Positions 1 through 5,485 of a stretch of DNA of 6,242 nucleotides are shown here, one piece after another. The stretch spans positions 1-6,242 of the forward strand of contig JAQCBM010000115.1 of NCBI GenBank assembly GCA_027729865.1, given 5' to 3'. The DNA is from Actinomycetota bacterium. Its GTDB lineage: Bacteria; Actinomycetota; Actinomycetes; S36-B12. Under the pieces are notes generated by a model. The model saw only the letters and a program-made list of their open reading frames with translations. It did no database searches and was not told the DNA's origin. Both the position numbers and the translations under genes were made by a program. Numbering within the stretch: position 1 is the first letter of the stretch; every line of letters starts with the position of its first letter.

Positions 1-106
1 CTCGGCTGCCGGCTATGGAATTTCTCTGGGTCTGTGTTTGATCATCTTCGTTGCCGGCGTATTGACCTTCCGTCGCCTCGAGAACCGAATCCTGAAGGAG
101 GTGTGA
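1..106 (+). CDS. ABC-2 type polysaccharide export permease, C-terminal end (partial)
   Basis: Only the last 34 codons are present (first full codon at 2, stop TGA at 104-106); the start lies before the window. The visible part is one hydrophobic segment of about 20 residues (GISLGLCLIIFVAGVLTF) followed by a short charged tail, FRRLENRILKEV. A last membrane helix with an R-x-E-x3-L-K-E ending is what I know from TagG/Wzm-type permeases of actinobacterial glycan exporters, which flip lipid-linked polysaccharide across the membrane. The next gene, an ABC nucleotide-binding subunit of the matching Wzt/TagH type, starts one base after the stop, which supports the call. With so little sequence, other polytopic membrane proteins cannot be excluded. 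Confidence 0.65.
   Translation, partial: SAAGYGISLGLCLIIFVAGVLTFRRLENRILKEV
95..101 (+). promoter_or_regulatory. Strong Shine-Dalgarno for the ABC subunit
   Basis: AAGGAGG lies six bases before the GTG at 108, inside the last codons of the permease gene. It fixes the GTG as the start and suggests strong translation of the downstream subunit. Confidence 0.85.
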
Positions 107-107
107 C

Positions 108-899
108 GTGGCACGCATTCCGATTGATTCGCAACTCGAGGCCGTTGTTGAGTTTTCGGATGTGACCATGCGTATGCCTCGCCGCCGGCGGCGCAAGGGA
201 AGTGGGCGTCGGCAGCGATTGCGCCGCATCGCAGGTGATTCGCGGCGTGAAGAGATCGAGTTATTCACCAATGTCTCGTTTCGGGTCGGCCCGGGTGAGT
301 CCGTGGCGATATTCGGTTCCACCGGACCTGGCCGACAAACACTGCTGCGTTTGATCGCCGGAACGCTGCGCCCAGACGAAGGACACGTGCGTCGACGCGA
401 GGCGATCGTGCCGATGATCGAAGTGGCGCGATCCTTCGAGCGCACATACTCGATCCGCCAGAACATCTATCTGGTCGGTGGTCTCTTGGGCATGACACCT
501 GCGCAGGTGGAGCACCACTTGCCAACGATCGTGGAGAAGTCGGGTGTGAGTGCATCCGTGGATCGATATCTGGGTGCAGCACCCGCCCTCGTTCGGCAGA
601 AACTCGCCTGGTCTATCGCCATGTCGGTCGATGCTCGGGCTTATGCAATCGACCGCACGATCGTGGTGGGAGATAAGCCGTTCCGGGAGGAGTGCTGGGC
701 GCATGTGGAAGGGCTGCGAAGTGCAGGTGCGACCTTCCTGATCGCTACCGACGCACCCAAGCAGGTGCGCCAATTCTGTGAGCGCGGCTTGGTGTTCTCC
801 GAGGGTCGGCTCGTTGTCGATGCAGCGATCGAGGAAGCGATCGAGGCTGTACGGGAGTTGCGCAAAGCGGCGAAGGAGACAGGGGAAGGCACGGCGTAG
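108..899 (+). CDS. Degenerate ABC transporter nucleotide-binding subunit, Wzt/TagH type
   Basis: The 263-residue product aligns along its length with the nucleotide-binding subunits of polysaccharide exporters. Family marks remain: the block ELFTNVSFRV-GPGESVAIFG, the IRQNI segment, VGDKPFREEC (residues 188-196; usual form VGD-x2-F-x2-KC) and an SEGRL ending. The ATPase motifs are broken. Walker A (70-78) reads GSTGPGRQT, with Arg76 in place of the lysine. The signature region (about 156-165) has no SGG/SSG. Asp182 of Walker B is kept but is followed by Arg183 instead of the catalytic Glu. The H-loop His appears to be Asp215. An arginine-rich stretch (22-40) sits between the first two strands. 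The frame is intact and has a strong ribosome site, so it is probably expressed, perhaps as the silent half of a heterodimer with an active ATPase encoded elsewhere. It lies one base after the permease gene, presumably in the same transcript. Active ATP hydrolysis is unlikely. Confidence 0.85.
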   Translation: MARIPIDSQLEAVVEFSDVTMRMPRRRRRKGSGRRQRLRRIAGDSRREEIELFTNVSFRVGPGESVAIFGSTGPGRQTLLRLIAGTLRPDEGHVRRREAIVPMIEVARSFERTYSIRQNIYLVGGLLGMTPAQVEHHLPTIVEKSGVSASVDRYLGAAPALVRQKLAWSIAMSVDARAYAIDRTIVVGDKPFREECWAHVEGLRSAGATFLIATDAPKQVRQFCERGLVFSEGRLVVDAAIEEAIEAVRELRKAAKETGEGTA

Positions 900-908
900 T
901 CGCGCCGA

Positions 909-928
909 AGTTGCGCTGATCGGCAACT
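909..928. repeat. 6-bp inverted repeat before the sulfotransferase gene
   Basis: AGTTGC (909-914) and GCAACT (923-928) form a perfect dyad with an 8-base spacer. It ends on the first base of the candidate -10 box at 928-933, where an operator would be expected. It could also fold as a small hairpin, but no T-run follows, so it is not an intrinsic terminator. A dyad this short can arise by chance. Confidence 0.35.
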
Positions 929-933
929 AGGCT
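928..933 (+). promoter_or_regulatory. Candidate -10 box of a leaderless promoter
   Basis: TAGGCT fits the actinobacterial TANNNT -10 consensus and ends seven bases before the ATG at 941. Transcription would then start at or within a base or so of the ATG, giving a leaderless mRNA. This fits the lack of a Shine-Dalgarno before that ATG. No convincing -35 box is seen at the usual distance. The site would drive the four-gene unit 941-5485 separately from the exporter genes. Confidence 0.4.
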
Positions 934-940
934 GCCCGAT

Positions 941-2101
941 ATGTCGAAGCAGGCACCTCTCCTTCCCCCGGTGCCGAGGATCGCCGACGATGGCGTGCTA
1001 CTTCATGTGGGCGTCCACAAGACCGGCACCACTGCGATTCAAGCGGCTCTGGCGGATGCCCGTGATGATCTGCTCACGCATGGTGTTCGCTACCCCGGCA
1101 AATTGCAGGCCCAGCATCGCGCGGCCTTGGCGCTTCTTGGGCGACCCTGGGGCTGGAACTCGCGTGGTGGTTCGGTGATGGACAGGCGTCACTTCGACGC
1201 ACTGGTGCGTCGAGCCGAGAAACACAACGGCCGCGTTGTGATTAGTAGCGAGTTCTTCTGCGAGGCTCCCGCAGATAAGGCAAGCGAGACCATTCAGGCC
1301 CTCGGCGGGTCAGACAAAGTGACCGTTGTCGTCACCCTTCGTAACCTCGGCAAGTTACTGCCGTCGTCGTGGCAGCAGTACTTGAAGTACGGCCTGACCA
1401 CGGAGTACGAGAAGTGGCTGGAAGACGTGTTCGCGAATCCGGGCGCGTCGAAGATCTCACCCACGTTCTGGCGTCGGCATGACCATGGCGCAGTGGTGAC
1501 TCGCTGGGCCAATGCCGTGGGTGCGAAGAACGTGAACGTCTTGGTGCTGGAAGACGTGGACCTCAGTGCCCAGTTTCACGCGTTCGCGCAGATGCTCGGT
1601 GTGCCCGAGGACCTATTGGTCAACAGAATGAATCTCACCAGCAATCGTTCGATGACGGCGGCCGAGGCGGAACTCCTGGTTCGTTTGAACAAGCGTGTGA
1701 AGAAGCAGATGCAGTGGACCGATTACGTCAAACTCGTTCGGCGAGGAGTGGCGCTCCAGATGGTGGAAAGTCGGGAACCGGATGCGAGCGAACCCCGGTT
1801 GGTTACGCCCGAGTGGGCGCTGGACGCGGCGGCCAAGGAAGGTGCCGCATCCGTTGAGACGATCAAAGATCTCGGGGTGAACGTATACGGCAACCTCGAT
1901 GCACTGGCAGTTCGCATTCATGGCACGCACACGCCAGACACCCCTCCCGCGGAAATGCCGATCGACGCAGCCGTCGAGGCGATCGTCGCTGTCATCGAAG
2001 CCAGCAAGGAAGAGCCCACGTCACGTGAGTTGGCTGGGAAGTTGTGGCGGCAAACCCGTAAAGACGGGGTGCGCTCGCTGCTGCGGAAAACCGACGCGTG
2101 A
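941..2101 (+). CDS. Sulfotransferase family protein (PAPS-type P-loop)
   Basis: The 386-residue product is probably a cytosolic sulfotransferase that would move sulfate from PAPS to a carbohydrate or other acceptor. The N-terminal strand-loop LLHVGVHKTGTTAIQ (residues 20-34) matches the 5'-phosphosulfate loop of the family (H/P-K-T-G-T-T). The strand VTVVVTLRN with Arg134, followed by Ser142/Ser143 and W144 (L-PSSWQQYLKYG), matches the 3'-phosphate-binding R...S motif. NRSMTAAEAELLVRLN (235-250) resembles a region I know from other actinobacterial members. The C-terminal third is not recognisable. The ATG at 941 has no clear ribosome site but has a TAGGCT box just upstream, consistent with leaderless expression. 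The stop overlaps the next start (GTGA, 2098-2101), so translation is probably coupled. Neighbouring glycan genes suggest a saccharide acceptor; that part is inference. Confidence 0.75.
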   Translation: MSKQAPLLPPVPRIADDGVLLHVGVHKTGTTAIQAALADARDDLLTHGVRYPGKLQAQHRAALALLGRPWGWNSRGGSVMDRRHFDALVRRAEKHNGRVVISSEFFCEAPADKASETIQALGGSDKVTVVVTLRNLGKLLPSSWQQYLKYGLTTEYEKWLEDVFANPGASKISPTFWRRHDHGAVVTRWANAVGAKNVNVLVLEDVDLSAQFHAFAQMLGVPEDLLVNRMNLTSNRSMTAAEAELLVRLNKRVKKQMQWTDYVKLVRRGVALQMVESREPDASEPRLVTPEWALDAAAKEGAASVETIKDLGVNVYGNLDALAVRIHGTHTPDTPPAEMPIDAAVEAIVAVIEASKEEPTSRELAGKLWRQTRKDGVRSLLRKTDA

Positions 2102-3819
2102 GTGTCGCTGTCAGGCTCGGTGCCGAGACTGGCCGACTCGATCAGTTGATCGCCGCCCTCGACGGGCAAGCCTCGGTCGCGGTCCTAGCTGGGGATCTAG
2201 TGGTTCCTGACCGCGCTCTCGCGCCGGTTACCGACGATCCGTTCGCCGCAACCACCGCGCTGGTGGCACCCGATCCGCACGGAGATCTAGTCATCCGGCA
2301 CCACCGGATCGTCTCCGCTGGTACGAGTTTTCACGCAGTCGAAGGCGCCACGCACTGCAGCGTGGGTGCGCTGGTCATCGCTCCTGCAGATGCGCCCCGC
2401 GCGCGTGAGGCCATCGCCGATCTGCAGGCGGCGATGGACCACGGCGCGTTTTCGCTATCTGCCGAGGAGCTGGTCGAGGCTGTGCTGGTGGCACTCGTAC
2501 GCGGGCAGGTTCCGGTGCGCGGGGTGAACATCGTGGATGTTCCCTGGTTTCGTTCCCCAGCGGACCTGCAGTCGGCACGTGCCGAAGTAGCGGCCATCTC
2601 CGAGCAGAGAATTGCTGGCCTTCTCGCTAATCGGGTAGACGACGGCTTCTACTCGACGTTTGTTGTGCGCAAGGTTTCCAAGCCCTTGACGCGATTTGCG
2701 CTGCGGTTGGGTATGAGTCCAAACGCGATCACGATGCTGTCCTTCCTCATCGGTATTGCGGCAGCGGCGTTGTTCGCTACAGGGCAGTGGGCGTGGATCG
2801 CCGCGGGTGCTGTGCTTCTACAGGTGAGCTTGATCGTCGATTGTGTGGACGGCGAAGTAGCCCGAGCAACTCGGAGGTTCACGTCCCTGGGTGCATGGCT
2901 GGATGCATCGACTGATCGGGTCAAGGAATTCGCGGCGTACGCGGGGTTGGCGATCGGTGCCACGCGGATGGATCTGACTGTTTTCGGATTGGACGTGTGG
3001 TGGATCGCGATCGCATTGATCGTGTTGCAGACCACTCGGCACGTGTGGGACTACGACTTCGCACGGATTCAACGTTTGCGTGAGGCCACGGTTCCTGCAG
3101 CGAACATACGCGAGCGCAACGATGGGCGGGGCGTCGAGCGTGGAGGTTTGTCGGCAGCGATGGACGCCTCCGCGCGGATGAATCGTCGGTCTGCAGTGCG
3201 CTGGTTCAAGAAGGTCATCCACATGCCGATCGGGGAGCGCTGGCTGCTCATCAGCGTGCTCGCGATCCTCGCCGGACCAGCGTGGGCGCTGGGAGGTCTG
3301 CTGATCGCTGCGGCCTTCGCCCTCTCCTACGTAGCGGTGGGTCGGATCGCTCGCACGCTGACCTGGTCGGGTGCGACGCCGGCGGACGGCCCATGGGTCT
3401 TGCGCACGCAACTTGACGCCGGTCCACTTGCATCGCTCGTTGCTCGCGTGATGCCTGCCGTGAGCCCGAATCTCACGGGCCGATTCGGGTGGAGCGCTCC
3501 GGTGCTCCTTCGTGCGATCGAGCTCGCCGGGATTGCGCTACTGCTCGTGCTGGGAAGCGCGCCCAACACGGTTATCGCGTTTTGGATGGTTTTCGCGATC
3601 GCTTATCACCACTACGACGTCATGTACCGATCCCTTCAGGGAGCCGCACCCCCACGGTGGCTGACGTGGCTGGGATTCGGCTGGGATGGACGCCTGCTCG
3701 TGATCGTCGTTGTTGTTCTCGCGGCGGCGTGGCAACCGGCACTGAGCGTGCTTGTCATCTGGTGGGTCCTATGGTTCGCGGGAGTGGCGTCCGTCCAGTG
3801 GCTCAGGAGTAGTCGATGA
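2098..3819 (+). CDS. CDP-alcohol phosphotransferase with N-terminal nucleotidyltransferase-like and C-terminal membrane domains
   Basis: The 573-residue product has three parts. Residues 1-175 look like the second half of an NTP-transferase fold: VAVLAGDLVV (27-36) resembles the strand holding the metal-binding GD, and PWFRSPADLQSA resembles the W-x-DVDTPEDL-x2-A end, but the GxGxR nucleotide loop is missing and Arg152 stands where an Asp is usual. Residues 180-420 are a CDP-alcohol phosphotransferase domain with about six membrane helices and the full motif D248-x2-D251-G-x2-A-R256-x8-G265-x3-D269-x3-D273 (bases 2839-2916), which binds metal and CDP-alcohol. Residues 466-573 add about four membrane helices with a YHHYD motif at 503-507; from memory this resembles the region catalogued as DUF5941. 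The order recalls the bifunctional inositol-phosphate cytidylyltransferase/DIPP synthases. It probably transfers a phospho-alcohol to a lipid or polyol; substrates are unknown. The GTG start overlaps the sulfotransferase stop; a weak GGA lies upstream. Confidence 0.85.
   Translation: MSVAVRLGAETGRLDQLIAALDGQASVAVLAGDLVVPDRALAPVTDDPFAATTALVAPDPHGDLVIRHHRIVSAGTSFHAVEGATHCSVGALVIAPADAPRAREAIADLQAAMDHGAFSLSAEELVEAVLVALVRGQVPVRGVNIVDVPWFRSPADLQSARAEVAAISEQRIAGLLANRVDDGFYSTFVVRKVSKPLTRFALRLGMSPNAITMLSFLIGIAAAALFATGQWAWIAAGAVLLQVSLIVDCVDGEVARATRRFTSLGAWLDASTDRVKEFAAYAGLAIGATRMDLTVFGLDVWWIAIALIVLQTTRHVWDYDFARIQRLREATVPAANIRERNDGRGVERGGLSAAMDASARMNRRSAVRWFKKVIHMPIGERWLLISVLAILAGPAWALGGLLIAAAFALSYVAVGRIARTLTWSGATPADGPWVLRTQLDAGPLASLVARVMPAVSPNLTGRFGWSAPVLLRAIELAGIALLLVLGSAPNTVIAFWMVFAIAYHHYDVMYRSLQGAAPPRWLTWLGFGWDGRLLVIVVVVLAAAWQPALSVLVIWWVLWFAGVASVQWLRSSR
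3805..3809 (+). promoter_or_regulatory. Shine-Dalgarno for the second CDP-alcohol enzyme
   Basis: AGGAG lies six bases before the ATG at 3816, inside the preceding gene, and decides that start. With the ATGA overlap it supports coupled but independently loaded translation. Confidence 0.8.
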
Positions 3820-4625
3820 GTGAGCAGCAGGCCCGACCGGAGCGGCCGAGCGTTGCCCAGGTGCGAGCGGTGTGCCAACCGGATGCCGTTCGCATGCGCG
3901 CGAATTCCGAACACTGGGTTGCCGACGTCTATCTGCGCGGTATCTCGCCGTACCTGACGCGGCTCTTGCTGCGCACACCCATTTCCGCCAACGGTGTTAC
4001 CGCGTTGATGATCCTCACCGGTATGGGCGCAGCATTCGCGCTATTGATTCCCGGACTGCCGGGGGTTTTTCTCGCAGCGATCCTCGGGCAGATGCAGATG
4101 CTCTGGGATTGCTGTGACGGCGAAGTTGCCCGCTGGCGGCAAACGTCCTCCCCCAAGGGTGTCTTCTTGGATCGGGTCGGTCACTACGTGACCGAAGGTC
4201 TGATACCGATCGCACTAGGTCTGCGCGCTGCCGGTTTCCCCGACGCCGGCTGGCTCGAAACACCCTGGCCACTGATCGGTGCGCTGCTTGCGGTGCTGGT
4301 GCTGTTCAACAAGTCGCTCAATGACATGGTGCACGTGTCGCGTGCGTATAACGATCTACCGAAGCTCGCGGACACGAAGACTGTCGGAACGCCGCAGGTG
4401 TCAGGCGTACGCCGACTGCGATCGCTGGCTCGGTTTTTCCCGTTCTACCGCGCGTACCACTCCGTCGAACTGACGTTGCTCGCCCTGGGGGCGGGAATCA
4501 TCGACGCCTTCGTGGGCGACCTCGCGGCAACGAGGGTGTTGGTGGCCGCGCTGGCGATCCTTGGGGTTGTCACGATCGTGGGCCATCTGGTGGCCATCTT
4601 GTCCTCGAACAAGTTGCGCGCATGA
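3816..4625 (+). CDS. CDP-alcohol phosphotransferase family protein with altered motif
   Basis: The 269-residue membrane protein has about 57 cytosolic N-terminal residues, then roughly six hydrophobic helices (about 58-80, 83-100, 125-140, 150-165, 217-235, 240-262) with a soluble insert at 166-215. The entry PISANGVT (55-62) before helix 1 is typical of the family. The catalytic motif is D98-x2-D101-G-x2-A-R106-x8-G115-x3-D119-x3-H123: the last Asp, proposed as the catalytic base in structurally studied members, is His (CAC at 4182-4184). The enzyme would normally join the phospho-alcohol of a CDP-alcohol to an acceptor at the membrane, releasing CMP. The His may serve as base, mark a subfamily with a different acceptor, or mean lost activity. 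The gene overlaps both neighbours by four bases (ATGA at each end), so it should be made together with the preceding, motif-complete relative. Confidence 0.88.
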   Translation: MSEQQARPERPSVAQVRAVCQPDAVRMRANSEHWVADVYLRGISPYLTRLLLRTPISANGVTALMILTGMGAAFALLIPGLPGVFLAAILGQMQMLWDCCDGEVARWRQTSSPKGVFLDRVGHYVTEGLIPIALGLRAAGFPDAGWLETPWPLIGALLAVLVLFNKSLNDMVHVSRAYNDLPKLADTKTVGTPQVSGVRRLRSLARFFPFYRAYHSVELTLLALGAGIIDAFVGDLAATRVLVAALAILGVVTIVGHLVAILSSNKLRA

Positions 4626-5485
4626 AGCCCGACTTCGGCGTTGTCATCTTGACGATGGGGAAGCGCCCCGAGGATCTGCGCACGGCAATCGACAGTGTTT
4701 TGGCGCAACGGGACGTGAGCGTGGACGTTGTGGTCGTGGGCAATGGCTGGGAGCCAACTGGACTTCCATCTGGCGTAGCGACCCTGGGGTTGACCGAGAA
4801 TGTGGGAATTCCGGCTGGGCGCAACGCAGGCGTGCCGCTCGTGGACGGCGATCTTCTGTTCTTCCTGGACGACGATGCCTCGATTCCCGATCCGCATTTC
4901 CTGGCATCGGTCAAGGGACGATTCGATTCCGATCCCGCGCTCGGCTTGATCCAGCCGCGCGTAGAGGACGCATCCGGCGCCACGCCTCCGGGGCGCTGGG
5001 TCCCGCGACTATTTGTCGGGGATCGCACGCGTTCCAGTTATGCCACCACGCTATGGGAAGGTGCCACGGCGATTCGTCGCAGAGCATTCGAAGCAGCCGG
5101 CGGTTGGCCCGATGAGTTCTTTTACGGCCACGAAGGCATCGATCTTGTATGGCGCGTGTGGGATGCCGGGTTCACATGTTGGTACGCCGGGGATCTTGTG
5201 GTCCATCACCCGGTCATCAATCCGCTGCGCCATGAAGAGTTCTATCGGATGAATGCACGTAACCGAGTGTGGTTAGCCAAGCGCAACCTTCCAGTGGTCC
5301 TCGAACCCGTGTATGTGGGCAGTTGGGTGGCGCTCACGGTGGCGCGGGTTCGTAACCGGCAGGCCTTGGGTGCCTGGTTCACGGGATTGCGTGAGGGTAT
5401 TCGTGACGATCCGAATAATCGACGACCCATAGCGTGGAAGACCGTGTGGAAGATGTCGAAGGCCGGACGTCCACCGGTGATCTAG
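4622..5485 (+). CDS. Family 2 glycosyltransferase
   Basis: The 287-residue product is a GT-A fold inverting glycosyltransferase. The start GVVILTMGKRPEDL (6-19), the strand VDVVVVGNG (34-42) and TENVGIPAGRNAG (58-70) form the nucleotide-sugar-binding half. FFLDDDAS (80-87) contains the DXD metal site (Asp83-Asp85; bases 4868-4876). GHEGIDLVWR (169-178) is the ED-type acceptor and catalytic region with Glu171 and Asp174, followed by a VVHHP segment. The pattern recalls rhamnosyl- or galactofuranosyl-type GT2 enzymes of cell-wall glycans, but the sugar cannot be read from sequence. No clear membrane helix is seen, so it probably works at the inner face of the membrane on a lipid-linked acceptor. 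The ATG overlaps the previous stop (ATGA, 4622-4625) with no good ribosome site, so expression probably depends on coupling. Its stop overlaps that of the convergent LCP gene. Confidence 0.9.
   Translation: MKPDFGVVILTMGKRPEDLRTAIDSVLAQRDVSVDVVVVGNGWEPTGLPSGVATLGLTENVGIPAGRNAGVPLVDGDLLFFLDDDASIPDPHFLASVKGRFDSDPALGLIQPRVEDASGATPPGRWVPRLFVGDRTRSSYATTLWEGATAIRRRAFEAAGGWPDEFFYGHEGIDLVWRVWDAGFTCWYAGDLVVHHPVINPLRHEEFYRMNARNRVWLAKRNLPVVLEPVYVGSWVALTVARVRNRQALGAWFTGLREGIRDDPNNRRPIAWKTVWKMSKAGRPPVI

Noticed and set aside
108..899. ABC subunit as a pseudogene
   Set aside because: No frameshift or internal stop, normal length, preserved structural motifs and a strong ribosome site argue for a maintained protein, so it is annotated as a CDS with degraded catalytic motifs.
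261..926. Minus-strand frame of 221 codons opposite the ABC subunit
   Set aside because: It is rich in Arg, His, Cys and Ser with no recognisable motif, opposite a gene with clear family features and a strong ribosome site.
2818..3411. Minus-strand frame of 197 codons opposite the first CDP-alcohol enzyme
   Set aside because: Shadow of a gene with a perfect catalytic motif; the composition is Arg/Pro/Ser-rich and non-protein-like.
5461..5485. Possible terminator hairpin at the convergent junction (GGACGTCC palindrome, repeated CCGG)
   Set aside because: The palindrome has no loop, the other repeats are very short and no T-run follows on either strand.
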